A stretch of 64,000 nt of DNA from Sulfobacillus thermosulfidooxidans DSM 9293 (GCF_900176145.1 NZ_FWWY01000001.1:3205011-3269010), one strand, 5' to 3'; positions 1-9,573 are shown, numbered from the stretch's first letter. The notes: generated from the sequence alone by a model not told the origin. Numbers and translations: made by a program.

Positions 1-1155
1 GCTCTGTTACTTGCGAAGTTGAGTCGCCACTTAGGGACGAGCTCGACCATGTCTGCAGCTGCTCCGGTTCAAATTACACAAAGGCTTTTGATCAAAGAAG
101 ATCCGCGCGCAGTTCCTGTCGATATCAAAAGCCAATTACTTATGCATTATGCCGATATTGCCCACCAATACTCTCCCTCGATTCGTTCGGTTACCGGCCG
201 CTATTTCGACCGTTACCGTCACTTATGGTTTATCAATAATCTGGGCACCCAAGTTGAACAAGAAAAATTGGACTTAGGCGGCGCTATCGTCGTGATGGCG
301 CGTGATCACCACGGCGTGGCCCAACGTGCTGTGTCCTTTGGATCATCCGATGATTTTGGGGTTGTCCGTCTTCTCACTGAGGAAGTTGAAGAAGCGGCTA
401 AGAGCGCTATAGCCCTGTTAAGTGCTCCCGAAATTGAAGGCGGAGAATATACTGTGGTGATCGACCCGCATTTAGCCGGTGTGTTTGCACATGAAGCCTT
501 TGGCCATTTGAGTGAGGCCGATGGTCAAATCGGTGATGCCGGTATTCTCGAGACGATGAAGTTAGGTCGGCGTTTTGGTCCACCGAATCTGCATATTTAT
601 GATACGGGTAGGGATGTCGGATCAAGAGGTTATTTACCGATTGATGATGAGGGTGTGGAAGCGCACGACGTCGATTTGATTAAAGAGGGAATTTTAGTGG
701 GCCGACTTCATTCTAAAGAAACGGCCGCAGCTTTGGGTGACGAGCCTACTGGAAATGCGCGGGCCCTTCATTATCGCTTTCCTCCCATTGTTCGCATGCG
801 CAATACAGTAATTGCACCCGGAGATACCCCGTTACCTGATATGTTTCAAGGAATCAAACGCGGCATTTATGCTAAGGGCAGTCATGGAGGACAAACTAAC
901 GGAGAATTGTTTACCTTTCTCGCAGGAGAAGCGTATTTAATCGAAGACGGACACGTCACCCGTCCTTTAAGAAATGCCGTCTTAACGGGCAATGTTTTTA
1001 CTACCCTCGCCAATATCAGCGCGATAGGAACGGACTTTACCCGGTTTGAAAGTGGTGGAGGCTGTGGTAAAGCCGGGCAGATGCCGCTACCAGTCAGTCA
1101 TCATGCGCCCTCTTTACGAATCGAGCACTGTTTAGTGGGAGGGAAAAAATCATGA
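1..1155 (+). CDS. tldD: TldD-family metalloprotease (5' end outside the window)
   Basis: The reading frame is open from base 1, so the gene starts upstream and only the C-terminal ~385 residues are visible; TldD proteins usually have about 460-480. The hallmark HExxxH zinc motif, HEAFGH, is encoded at 490-507, inside a typical TldD stretch (VIDPHLAGVFAHEAFGH). A glycine-rich C-terminal segment (ESGGGCGKAGQMPLPVS) is also typical of the family. TldD works with TldE/PmbA as a heterodimeric metalloprotease that degrades unfolded peptides and matures some peptide toxins and antibiotics. The next gene overlaps this stop codon by four bases (ATGA) and encodes the partner, so the two are translationally coupled. 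A TTG at 19 could be read as a start, but it has no ribosome-binding site in a suitable position. Confidence 0.9.
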   Translation, partial: ALLLAKLSRHLGTSSTMSAAAPVQITQRLLIKEDPRAVPVDIKSQLLMHYADIAHQYSPSIRSVTGRYFDRYRHLWFINNLGTQVEQEKLDLGGAIVVMARDHHGVAQRAVSFGSSDDFGVVRLLTEEVEEAAKSAIALLSAPEIEGGEYTVVIDPHLAGVFAHEAFGHLSEADGQIGDAGILETMKLGRRFGPPNLHIYDTGRDVGSRGYLPIDDEGVEAHDVDLIKEGILVGRLHSKETAAALGDEPTGNARALHYRFPPIVRMRNTVIAPGDTPLPDMFQGIKRGIYAKGSHGGQTNGELFTFLAGEAYLIEDGHVTRPLRNAVLTGNVFTTLANISAIGTDFTRFESGGGCGKAGQMPLPVSHHAPSLRIEHCLVGGKKS

Positions 1156-2492
1156 AGACGTTTTTTGATAAACCAGCCAATTCGCCAACAGTCCCCTGGA
1201 CTGTTGAGGATAATGGAGAAGCTGTCGACATTACCGAACACGACTGGACTTTGCAGTGGCAAACAGGACAAATTCCTAGGCTAGATCATGGAGAACAGCA
1301 TGTGCGACAAATTCGTTTGGTACACGATGGGCGTTTGGGAAGTGCCATTTCCCGGTCTGCATCTTGGCCGGAATTAAAAGAGCAAGCGTTACAAGCCAGT
1401 GCCTTAGGACCCGTTTCGGCTATCTCGTTTTCTTCCTTCCCGGGTGATGATATGACTACGGTCGTTGACGATTCTCCACCCGATTTGACCGTGATGCTAC
1501 AGTGGGTTCAAGAAATACGGGACGCGTTAGCCTTTTTACCCTCTTCAACGCGCATTCATGTCTCGGTCAGTTTTTCCCGACAAAAGACTGCCCGTGAAAT
1601 ATCAAAGGGAACCCAAAGTCAGCAAATGCGGCAATATTGGCACGCTAATCTTGGCATCCGAGATGTGCGGGGAACTGATTTTGTTCAGTTATCTTCCTCC
1701 ACACTCGGTAAGACATGTCCTCGCCCCGTGAAACTCATAGAAGATATCCAACAGCGATGGACATGGACGGAGAAGCAGATTACCCTCCCCGACGGACAAT
1801 ATCCTATCGTGTTTCTGCCCGCCGTGGGCATGAGCTTGCTCTTACCGGTCCTATCCCGGCTAAGCGGTCCTCATTTAATCAACCATAGTAGCCCGTGGGA
1901 AGACAGCATCCATGAGCGGGTTTTGTCACCCGACTTCTCTTTAATTAACGATCCGACATTGTCCGGGGGACCCCGTACCAGTTTGTATGATGATGAAGGT
2001 CAGCTCGCTTGTGTGCAGCCGCTTATCGAGAACGGAATTTTACGGTCGTTTGTGCTGGATCAAGCTTCCGCCAGTGAATTACACATCCCATCGACCGCCA
2101 TGGGCTACCGTCCGGCGATCAACCAACTTCCCCAACCCCTTCCGGCGAGTTTGGTGGTTCAACCTGGACAATATAGCTTGAGCGATCTCATGAATTTGGT
2201 TCCCCGCTGTTTAATTTTGGGCAACTGGATTGGCGGGCGTTCCACAAACCCACTACGAGGAGACATTGCGGGCAACGCCAGTGAGCTTTATTACGTTGAA
2301 CATGGAGAAGTCTTGGGAAGAGTCAAAAATACGGTTGTCAGCATAAATGCCTTTTCTGCCTTACGTGATCAATTGATTGCTGTGGGACGTCAGCCGCACT
2401 GGATTCCGGCTGGAATGTTGCAACCAGCCCCAGGGTATCTTCCTCCCCTGCTCTTGGATGCTATAGCTATTGCCGGAAAACACACGTCTTAA
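1152..2492 (+). CDS. TldE/PmbA-like partner of TldD
   Basis: This 446-residue protein overlaps the tldD-like gene by four bases (ATGA), with a GGGAGGG Shine-Dalgarno just upstream. It lacks the HExxxH motif, as expected for the non-catalytic PmbA/TldE half of the heterodimer. The C-terminal third has the family's order of motifs: GGPRTSLYDDEG, then TNPLRGDIAGNASELYYVEHGE near residues 365-390. Length matches PmbA proteins (about 440-450). The inferred role is an accessory subunit that shapes the proteolytic chamber. The sequence is divergent in its N-terminal half, so assignment rests on the C-terminal domain and on gene order. Confidence 0.85.
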   Translation: MKTFFDKPANSPTVPWTVEDNGEAVDITEHDWTLQWQTGQIPRLDHGEQHVRQIRLVHDGRLGSAISRSASWPELKEQALQASALGPVSAISFSSFPGDDMTTVVDDSPPDLTVMLQWVQEIRDALAFLPSSTRIHVSVSFSRQKTAREISKGTQSQQMRQYWHANLGIRDVRGTDFVQLSSSTLGKTCPRPVKLIEDIQQRWTWTEKQITLPDGQYPIVFLPAVGMSLLLPVLSRLSGPHLINHSSPWEDSIHERVLSPDFSLINDPTLSGGPRTSLYDDEGQLACVQPLIENGILRSFVLDQASASELHIPSTAMGYRPAINQLPQPLPASLVVQPGQYSLSDLMNLVPRCLILGNWIGGRSTNPLRGDIAGNASELYYVEHGEVLGRVKNTVVSINAFSALRDQLIAVGRQPHWIPAGMLQPAPGYLPPLLLDAIAIAGKHTS

Positions 2493-2694
2493 AGTTTGGT
2501 GAGAGTTTGTATATCCACCAAATCCGTACCGTCATGTCGTACTGACCATGAAAAAGCTGAGTAGTTAATTATCTCAAAGGCGAATTTGGTGAATTCACCG
2601 TATGTCCTCATAGCACTGGAGTCAACAAGGCTGTGTCTTACATCTGACATGATGACTGTCGCCCCCCGACAGAGAAGGCCGTGAGGAACTTGAT
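2493..2694. other. intergenic region between convergent tldE-like and binding-protein genes
   Basis: No gene is seen. A short G+C-rich hairpin (CTGTCG, loop, CGACAG) lies at about 2656-2672 and could help end transcription of the tldD-tldE pair, but it has no T tract. Confidence 0.4.
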
Positions 2695-2733
2695 GAAAAA
2701 ACCCGCGGACAAATACATTACCATCCGCGGGTT
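2695..2733 (-). terminator. rho-independent terminator of the first binding-protein gene
   Basis: A perfect 10-bp stem (AACCCGCGGA at 2700-2709, TCCGCGGGTT at 2724-2733) lies 35 bases past the minus-strand stop codon at 2768. Read on the minus strand the stem is followed by six T residues. Confidence 0.85.
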
Positions 2734-2767
2734 CATCTTGTGTGCAGGACTCATGGACCCGTCACTG

Positions 2768-4495
2768 CTATTTTGTTGTCGTCCAATAGTTTGGATAATA
2801 TAAGTCGGTAATAGGATTAAATGTTGACTCGACATGATGGACCGTGTTAGCCGTTTCATTAAATTGTGCAATCCACGGAAACCATAAATACGGTATATCC
2901 TTAACAGCCCATGCTTCATAGGCGAATAACGCTTTTTTGGTCTGCGCGGGAGTCCCTGGAGCATAAGAGGCTTGGATAAGACGGTTCATCGTCGTCGAAT
3001 TGTAATGACCCGCATTGGCCGCAGAGCCTGTCGCAAATAATTCACCGCCAGTGGGATAATAATCGGGCTGATAGGTCCACCCACCACCCCAAAACGCGGC
3101 ATCCCACTTGGCAGGATTCGAATGCATAGTTTGAATCACGTTATCAAAGGGTTCTGGCACGAGAGTAACTTGGATGCCTTCTTTAGCCCAGTCAGTTTTG
3201 ACTAATTGCACCACATCGGTAATGGTATTGCTACCGGATGTGTAAATGAGAGGAAACGCCAATTTAATTCCATTTTTAGTCATCACCCCATTAACCATAT
3301 GCCAGCCGTGAGCTTCCAGCAACTTTTTTCCGGCTTGCGGATTGAAGGGATAAGGAGCTCGGCTCAACGCCGGATCATAAAATTGGGTTGGTGGTTTAGA
3401 AGGAACCGGACCATCTTCTGTGACACCTTGACCATGATAGAAGCTGTTAATAATGCCTTGCTGGTCGATGCCCATTTCTAAGGCTGCCCGAACATATCTT
3501 TGACTGAAGACAGGTCCCAATCCCCCCAAGGCATCGGGACTTTGATTGACACGCGCCATGTTAAATCCAAAAGCATAGCCACTCCAATAACGGTCGACAT
3601 GGTTTAGTGAAGACTTGGAATCCCATAAAGATGGCGGTAGATAGCCCACGTCAACGGTACCGGTTTTCAGTCCAGCGAACTCGTTAGCCGACGACGTTTC
3701 GTATTGAAATTCAATCTTTTTAATCGTCGCTTTGTGGCCGCCGTAATGCGGATTAGGAGTAAATGCCCAATAATTGTTGGGTTGCATTTGGGAAAATTGA
3801 AAAGGCCCGTCAACGATTTTGAAGGGGGCGGCGGTTGGCACATTGGCAATGCTCTTGATATAAGTAAGTTCTTGGTTCATGTTATTGGGATACTTGTCCC
3901 ACGCACTTTTGGGAACAGGAATGATTTGCGCGAGACCATTGTGAATAAACCACGATTGGTTGGCCGGGTGAGCTAAGGTTACCACAACCTTATGGGAACC
4001 GACAGCTTGCACACTTGTCCAATCGGAGGGAATTCCGCCGCCACCCGCACCCCCATAGGACCAAGGCGCATTATTTTCACTGGCCGCTTTGATAATATCC
4101 CAAGTAAACACCACATCTTGAGCAGTAACCGGTTTCCCGTTTGACCAACGATATTTAGAACCTAACGTAATGACATAGCGTGTGCCTGAACTATTATATT
4201 GAATATTTGTGGCCAAGGATTTAGCGTAGTCAATACCATCTGTTTTACTGATGTACACTAACGGCTTATACATCATAAAATTCATCTGACTATTAGTGTC
4301 AGTAAAGCCTGTTGAGGCGAGAACCGGAAAAAACCAATTTGGCGTGGTTTGCACAGGCAAAGCGACCACGACCGTCGAGGGTGCTGGCGATGTCGACGTA
4401 GAAGAAGATGGCGCGGTCGTCGAGCTCTGCCCACAGCCAGCCGTAATAAGTCCCAGAATGGTGGCACTGAGAATGAAAGGTGAGACGTTCTTCAT
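2768..4495 (-). CDS. orphan peptide-type ABC substrate-binding lipoprotein (family 5), copy 1
   Basis: The start at 4495 is chosen because an AGGAGG sequence sits seven bases before this ATG and the protein then begins with a lipoprotein signal peptide (MKNVSPFILS..., lipobox ITAGC at residues ~16-20). The upstream 103 codons of the open frame are non-coding. The mature protein is an SBP_bac_5 (OppA/DppA-like) binding protein: the N-terminal domain contains YRWSNGKPVTAQDVVFTW, the classic family signature, followed by the C-terminal lobe (NPQAGKKLLEAHGWH). It would be anchored to the outer face of the membrane and bind oligopeptides or other small solutes. No permease or ATPase gene is adjacent. 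Two close paralogues lie in this window at 26592-28301 and 54624-56363. The true ligand cannot be told from sequence. Confidence 0.92.
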   Translation of the reverse strand: MKNVSPFILSATILGLITAGCGQSSTTAPSSSTSTSPAPSTVVVALPVQTTPNWFFPVLASTGFTDTNSQMNFMMYKPLVYISKTDGIDYAKSLATNIQYNSSGTRYVITLGSKYRWSNGKPVTAQDVVFTWDIIKAASENNAPWSYGGAGGGGIPSDWTSVQAVGSHKVVVTLAHPANQSWFIHNGLAQIIPVPKSAWDKYPNNMNQELTYIKSIANVPTAAPFKIVDGPFQFSQMQPNNYWAFTPNPHYGGHKATIKKIEFQYETSSANEFAGLKTGTVDVGYLPPSLWDSKSSLNHVDRYWSGYAFGFNMARVNQSPDALGGLGPVFSQRYVRAALEMGIDQQGIINSFYHGQGVTEDGPVPSKPPTQFYDPALSRAPYPFNPQAGKKLLEAHGWHMVNGVMTKNGIKLAFPLIYTSGSNTITDVVQLVKTDWAKEGIQVTLVPEPFDNVIQTMHSNPAKWDAAFWGGGWTYQPDYYPTGGELFATGSAANAGHYNSTTMNRLIQASYAPGTPAQTKKALFAYEAWAVKDIPYLWFPWIAQFNETANTVHHVESTFNPITDLYYPNYWTTTK

Positions 4496-4645
4496 GGACA
4501 ACCTCCTGTAGCCATTGGATGTAAGGACAAGGACAGACAAATGACCGGTAGATATCCCGATCCAGCGTCTTCGCTCGATAAATCGTCGAAATATTGATAG
4601 GTAATGCTCTAAAGATCTGTGATGCGATAGTGAGGAATACACCGT

Positions 4646-4694
4646 ATTATAGTCAATAATTGTCGAAAAGAAAAGATTATTGTTAGATCGACAA
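4646..4694 (-). promoter_or_regulatory. candidate promoter and operator of binding-protein copy 1
   Basis: On the minus strand a perfect extended -10 (TGACTATAAT; TATAAT at 4651-4646) lies about 150 bases upstream of the start codon. An inverted repeat TTGTCGA (4660-4666) / TCGACAA (4688-4694) spans the expected -35 area and could be a regulator site. The rest of 4496-4858 is A+T-rich and holds no gene; it also carries the promoter of the divergent nucleosidase gene. Confidence 0.4.
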
Positions 4695-4858
4695 AAAATG
4701 ATGAAAATCGCAAGATCCCAATGTAAGAAATCAGTCCACAAAATTGGGCAAGATAACAAACTTTTGTTGAGCATCTTAAAACCATTTAAGCGACACGGTA
4801 CCATAAAAATGTCTTCCGGTTTCCTAATGCTCCATCATAATAACTAAGGAGACATGGT

Positions 4859-6043
4859 ATGAAATCGTTGTCGTGGATAGCATTACTTTCTCTGACAGGA
4901 TTTACATGGGGCACCACGCTCTTGGCCTCTTCCCCCTTCTCTTCCGCGTCACCGGCGCCTCGCCACCAATTGAGTTTTTGGCAAATTCCGCGGATAGGCA
5001 TCATGAGTCCTATGGCCATGGAACAGGCCCCCATATTGGCGGCTATGAAAGTCCAAGCCACAATTCGCAAAGATGGATATGTATTTTATGTGGGAACGTT
5101 GGCGGGTCAACCTGTGGTAGACGTACGAAGCGGCGAAAAAGAATATGCGGCGGAACTGGCCATGACCTTAATGGCTCTCACCTTCCATTTAAAAGGCGCA
5201 TTGTTAGCCGGTACCGCTGGTGCCCGCAATCCCTCCGTACACGTGGGAGATGTTGTGGTTAGTGGATTTGTCGTCGACAAATCATCATTACACTATCATA
5301 ATCAGGGTGATGCCACGCCTTACACCGGAGTGGAAATGCTTACCACGCACCGTTCACTGCAGTCACATGCGATCGTTGGCGGATATGGTATTATTGGACC
5401 ACGTCCCCATAATGCGTCAAGTTTTGGTTATGGTTCTTCGCATCCCTCGCATCACTATGTTTATTTCGAAGCGTTAGCCGGTTCTCAAACTCTTGCCACG
5501 CTGGCATTGCATTCTCAAGCGGTTCTCGGAACGACCCCCCTTAGCGACATTACCGGCAATCCCGACCAGTCGGGATCGCAACCCGCCCATGTCATAGAAG
5601 GCGTCATTGGGAGTGCCAATCAATGGACGGAGCCCTTATCCTGGATGGCTGCCCAAAACGCTTTATACCCGTCAGATGCCGGTGAAAATGAAGGAATGGG
5701 CTTCGCTTATGTGACAACACAAATGGGTATTCCATGGCTAATTGTGCGGGGTATTTCGGATTCCCCATGGTATCCGTCAACGTATCATGGCGTCTTAGCA
5801 GCCGATCGTGCCGCTAAAATTGTAGAAAGTGTGGTCGCCCACTGGCCAAAACCTTCCGCTCTCCGCAATACGGCCACGTTTTCGGACTTATCCCCAGAAA
5901 GCAATGCCCAAAAATGGGGTTACATCGTAGGGAATAAAGCCTTCTACAATGTGGGGCCGGTCACAGAAATTGTGTATACAAACTCTCATGGTAAGACCAT
6001 AACCATTAACTCTCCGAACGACTCAGAATATACCATGCCTTAG
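4859..6043 (+). CDS. secreted nucleosidase of the phosphorylase/MTA-SAH nucleosidase superfamily
   Basis: A 394-residue protein with an AAGGAG ribosome-binding site seven bases before ATG 4859. It begins with a signal peptide (about residues 1-25, hydrophobic core SLSWIALLSLTGFTW, small residues before the cut). The mature part follows the PNP_UDP_1 fold: an early GIMSPMAMEQAPILAAM strand with the methionine/glutamate seen in MTA/SAH nucleosidases, GTAGARNPSVHVGDVVVS in the middle, then EGMGFAYVTTQMGIPWLIVRGISD near residues 279-302. The serine-aspartate ISDSP supplies the catalytic aspartate of the nucleosidase type. It is longer than cytoplasmic MTA/SAH nucleosidase (about 230 residues), with insertions and a C-terminal tail. 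The likely role is extracytoplasmic cleavage of nucleosides to free base. Substrate is not certain. Confidence 0.8.
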   Translation: MKSLSWIALLSLTGFTWGTTLLASSPFSSASPAPRHQLSFWQIPRIGIMSPMAMEQAPILAAMKVQATIRKDGYVFYVGTLAGQPVVDVRSGEKEYAAELAMTLMALTFHLKGALLAGTAGARNPSVHVGDVVVSGFVVDKSSLHYHNQGDATPYTGVEMLTTHRSLQSHAIVGGYGIIGPRPHNASSFGYGSSHPSHHYVYFEALAGSQTLATLALHSQAVLGTTPLSDITGNPDQSGSQPAHVIEGVIGSANQWTEPLSWMAAQNALYPSDAGENEGMGFAYVTTQMGIPWLIVRGISDSPWYPSTYHGVLAADRAAKIVESVVAHWPKPSALRNTATFSDLSPESNAQKWGYIVGNKAFYNVGPVTEIVYTNSHGKTITINSPNDSEYTMP

Positions 6044-6085
6044 CCAGAAATTCACCACAACACTCATAACAAACGGGCGACGACG

Positions 6086-6134
6086 ATATTCAGCGCTCCT
6101 TTTTTGTGCGGAAACTAAAAGGAGCGCTGAATAT
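6086..6134. terminator. perfect 18-bp inverted repeat downstream of the nucleosidase gene
   Basis: Arms at 6086-6103 and 6117-6134 are fully complementary (outer ATATTCAGCG... inner TCCTTTT, loop of 13 bases). Short arms further out (CGGGC at 6074-6078, GCCCG at 6136-6140) could extend it. There is no long T tail, so it may be a terminator, an mRNA-stabilising hairpin or a protein-binding site. Confidence 0.55.
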
Positions 6135-6322
6135 TGCCCGACATGATGCGACTAACCACACCCGGCTATAAAGGATGAGGACAGCATGAAAAATTATTCT
6201 GGAATTTTGTCGATATTTTGATGGGCAAAGGATTCAAAATATGTTTAAATTTGACTAATGCGTATTTTTACACAGTTAAACGACAAGACAAGATCTATCA
6301 AAAGAATGAGGAGAGGATTTGC

Positions 6323-6574
6323 ATGATCATTTTAGAATTGATCGGGGTGGCCTTATTTAGCCTGGCGGTATGGGACGTGACATTGCAAACGGGTGATTAT
6401 GATCGCAAATTAGTCCGCGAATATCACCAGGCCCAAAAGTTGGCTCAACTGACTGGGGAGAAGCCTCCAACATGGGATGCTTTTCGGGAAGCGCCCATTG
6501 ACTTCAATGTCCGCCTGATTACAGCGCCTCTTGTGGCCGCCTCCGGATGCGATCCCTGTTCAGATGATGTCTAA
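6323..6574 (+). CDS. small membrane-anchored protein of unknown function
   Basis: The start at ATG 6323 is set by GAGGAG nine bases upstream; the longer open frame from 6218 has no ribosome-binding site. The 83-residue product has one N-terminal hydrophobic segment (MIILELIGVALFSLAVWDVT), then a charged region (DYDRKLVREYHQAQKLAQ) and a C-terminus ending in a cysteine pair (GCDPC). I do not recognise the family. It stands alone between the nucleosidase gene and the convergent MFS gene. Confidence 0.55.
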   Translation: MIILELIGVALFSLAVWDVTLQTGDYDRKLVREYHQAQKLAQLTGEKPPTWDAFREAPIDFNVRLITAPLVAASGCDPCSDDV

Positions 6575-6661
6575 TTGGTCGCATTCTCCTATCCTCACCA
6601 TGAGTCCTTCAGGTCATTTCCTCTTGCTTGGTTATCAGGATGCATGGAACCGGAAAGATGT

Positions 6662-7849
6662 TTATGTTGACATTTCGGGTTGATTGGGTACAACATGACG
6701 AGAGTAGTACCAAAATCCGATGACTGCGGCACTAATCATCACCATTCCGGTTAAACTCAAGACCGTTTGTGGATGAAAAACTTTGTATAATGCGGCCATG
6801 ACACCCAGTCCCATCACACCGAGCCCGGACATGACAAACTGTTGGACCGCAAACACATGACCTTGATCTAACGCAGGAATATGCTCTCCAATATGGGTAT
6901 CTAAGGCAACATGCACGGCTGGAGAGGCAATGGCGCCGACAATTGCAGCTCCCAGAGCCCAATAATAAGACGGGCTTAACGCGAGCAAGGCAAACCCGAT
7001 GCCGGTCATGGTCCATGATACGAAATAGAACTTTTTGAGAGATCCCCGGATTTGCGGGAGAAGCCACACCGTGCCAATAATAGTACTCAAACCCCACGTA
7101 GACCGTATGACCCCATAGCCTAATGATCCATGGTGCCATTGCTTGAGCACTAGCAAAGGAATGCCCAACGTGAAAGCCGGCCATAGGAGATTATTTAGAC
7201 CACGAATCGCTAATGCCAGACGAAGAAACGAATCATGTGTTATTTGCCGCACAGCCACCATAAACTGGGGCAATGACTTTTGTTGATGTACCGGACGCGG
7301 TAATCCACTCCACGTGGTATGAAGCGGCTTAACAAGCAAAAAAGCGGTGGTTAGCAATACCGTAATACTCAAAACAAGTCGTGAAAATGAAAGGTTTGCC
7401 AAGCCCCAACCCGCCGCTAAGGGGCCTAAGAGAATCCCAAAGCGCGAGGCCAACTCATAGCCACGGGACGCTTGGCGCAAACGGTTCATAGGCGTATGAC
7501 GCATAAGATGTGCCTGAAGCAAAGGAACAATGCGGCCTGACAACCATCCATTGATGAAAGCAACAACCAATAATCCCACCAAAGATGGTGGTGCTAAAAA
7601 AACACCGACACCCATAATGAGGGTTTGAAAAAGGATGACGGTTGCGATCGATTGCCCACCCCCTCTTTGGGGTCCAAGCAAACCGACAAAAACATCAGCA
7701 ACTGTGCCTAACATTAAGGCAAAAGCCATCCATTCCGCTGAATGGGTTTTTTCCAACACGCGCCATAATAGCAGAACGGACCAACTATTTTGAACAAAAT
7801 AATTGAGAAACACAACCCACAGAAATTGACGATAGTGCCCATCAGGCAT
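6662..7849 (-). CDS. MFS transporter
   Basis: A 395-residue, very hydrophobic protein with the regular spacing of about 12 membrane segments. It has the charged cytoplasmic loop typical of major facilitator exporters after the fourth helix (RHTPMNRLRQASRGYELASR) and a mid-protein loop of ~25 residues (residues ~185-200) joining two six-helix halves. It resembles drug or small-molecule efflux proteins of the MFS_1 type. Nothing in the sequence identifies the substrate. It is transcribed in the same direction as the glycolate oxidase operon, about 100 bases downstream of glcD, and might be co-transcribed; a role in glycolate or lactate export or uptake is possible but unproven. Confidence 0.8.
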   Translation of the reverse strand: MPDGHYRQFLWVVFLNYFVQNSWSVLLLWRVLEKTHSAEWMAFALMLGTVADVFVGLLGPQRGGGQSIATVILFQTLIMGVGVFLAPPSLVGLLVVAFINGWLSGRIVPLLQAHLMRHTPMNRLRQASRGYELASRFGILLGPLAAGWGLANLSFSRLVLSITVLLTTAFLLVKPLHTTWSGLPRPVHQQKSLPQFMVAVRQITHDSFLRLALAIRGLNNLLWPAFTLGIPLLVLKQWHHGSLGYGVIRSTWGLSTIIGTVWLLPQIRGSLKKFYFVSWTMTGIGFALLALSPSYYWALGAAIVGAIASPAVHVALDTHIGEHIPALDQGHVFAVQQFVMSGLGVMGLGVMAALYKVFHPQTVLSLTGMVMISAAVIGFWYYSRHVVPNQPEMST

Positions 7850-7951
7850 TCTTTATCCTACTTTCCCATCCTGGGTGATAACGCTCTGTCTTCAGTGAAC
7901 TGCAATCCCATCTTGTGCCCCCATAGGGTCTATCCATCTCTAACCATGCCA

Positions 7952-9394
7952 TTATAGGGATGATGGGATGCTCACAACACCATGACGTGTGGGACGGTCC
8001 CCACAACTCTGTGGCGTGGGCAGAATTTTGCCTGGGTTACACAGTCCTAACGGATCAAAAATTTGTCGGAGGCGTGATTGAGCGTTCAAGTCCAATTCAT
8101 TATACATATAGGCCATTTGTTGAATTTTTTCAATACCGACTCCATGCTCTCCCGTAATACTTCCCCCCACATCGACACATAACTCGAGAATTTGTTGTCC
8201 CAGCATTACTGCACGTGCTAATTCCTCTGGGTTTCGCGCATCATAACAAATGAGAGGATGTAAATTACCATCACCCGCGTGAAAAACATTGGCCACACGC
8301 AACCCGAATTGCTGGCTAAGTGCCGCAATGGTTTCAAGCACATGAGTCAGTTGACTTCGGGGAATCACTCCATCTTGCACTAGATAGTCGTTAGAAATGC
8401 GCCCGATAGCCGGGAAGGCCATTTTTCGGCTTTTCCACCATAAATCCCTTTCGGCATCGTTGGCCGCAAGCTTTACCGTGCGTACATGATGCGCGGTGCA
8501 AACATTCATCACTTCCGCTGCCACATCATCGACACCCGCTTCCAGCCCATCAACTTCAATAAGCAACACGGCCTCAATATCAGAGGGATAACCCACACGG
8601 TAGTGACTTTTATCGACGGCATATAAGGTGAGTTTGTCCATCATTTCGCAGGCTGCTGGAATGATGCCATGGCGGATTAGTGCTGATACCGTATCTGATG
8701 CATCTTCAACGCGGTCAAACAAGGCCAAAAGTGTCTTGACAGATTCCGGCTTTTTAAGAATTTTGACAGTGATTTCCGTCACGATGCCTAAAGTGCCTTC
8801 GGATCCGACAACGACGCCTAGCAAATCATAACCCACGGCATCTCCGAAATTTTCCCCGAGTTCCACAATCCGACCAGTGGGCAACACGCATTTGACTGCG
8901 ACCACGTGGTTGGTGGTGACGCCATATTTTAAACAATGTGATCCACCCGAATTCTCGGCGACGTTACCTCCGATAGTACATACGGACTGACTGGAAGGAT
9001 CAGGGGCATAATAAAAGCCATGACTCGCAATCTTTTGCGTCAAGTGTAAGTTGACAAAACCCGGTTGAACAACCGCCCGGTGATTCTCATAATCAATACT
9101 CAAAATTTTGTCCATCTTGACCAGATTAATAATAACTTCGTGATGGGTGGGCGTTGCTCCTCCGCTGAGCCCAGTCCCCGCCCCGCGAGGAAGAAATGCA
9201 ATACCGTGTTGGTAAAAATATTGTACAAGCAAGGATACCTGTTCAGTCGTTTCAGGAAAAACGACGGCGGTAGGTTCAGCTTTTTCCGCCGTATAAGCAT
9301 CACAATTGTAGGCTTTAATTCGGGCCGGATCATATAGCAGATTCTTCTCCCCGACAATACATTGAATAGCCTGAATACTTTGCGTATCGAGCAT
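7952..9394 (-). CDS. glcD: glycolate oxidase FAD-binding subunit GlcD
   Basis: A 480-residue FAD-linked oxidase. The start at 9394 is preferred because GAAGGGAAG precedes it; upstream codons do not match the family. The N-terminal PCMH-type FAD-binding domain carries LPRGAGTGLSGGATP (residues ~77-91) and GGNVAENSGGSH; the C-terminal domain carries the FAD-oxidase C motif HAGDGNLHP and GEHGVGIEK, both near-invariant in GlcD/D-lactate dehydrogenase proteins. It oxidises glycolate (or D-lactate) to the keto acid and passes electrons through GlcF to the quinone pool. It is the last gene of a minus-strand operon glcE-glcF-glcD. D-lactate as substrate cannot be excluded. Confidence 0.93.
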   Translation of the reverse strand: MLDTQSIQAIQCIVGEKNLLYDPARIKAYNCDAYTAEKAEPTAVVFPETTEQVSLLVQYFYQHGIAFLPRGAGTGLSGGATPTHHEVIINLVKMDKILSIDYENHRAVVQPGFVNLHLTQKIASHGFYYAPDPSSQSVCTIGGNVAENSGGSHCLKYGVTTNHVVAVKCVLPTGRIVELGENFGDAVGYDLLGVVVGSEGTLGIVTEITVKILKKPESVKTLLALFDRVEDASDTVSALIRHGIIPAACEMMDKLTLYAVDKSHYRVGYPSDIEAVLLIEVDGLEAGVDDVAAEVMNVCTAHHVRTVKLAANDAERDLWWKSRKMAFPAIGRISNDYLVQDGVIPRSQLTHVLETIAALSQQFGLRVANVFHAGDGNLHPLICYDARNPEELARAVMLGQQILELCVDVGGSITGEHGVGIEKIQQMAYMYNELDLNAQSRLRQIFDPLGLCNPGKILPTPQSCGDRPTRHGVVSIPSSL

Positions 9395-9573
9395 TCTCTT
9401 CCCTTCTTTCATCGAGTTACGCACGCGGTTGAAACCGAGGGTACTCCCCTTCTTGCTAGAACGATTGCAATATCCTTTCTCCTCAAGAGTGTCAACGCGC
9501 GTCCCCTTATCAGGGGTCATAAGTCACATAAGGGCCCATGCGGTCAGTTGAGAATTGGACGTGAGCTAATCCC

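Noticed and set aside
4496-4804. A 103-codon N-terminal extension of the first binding protein
   Set aside because: It lacks a ribosome-binding site and hides the lipoprotein signal that follows a strong one.
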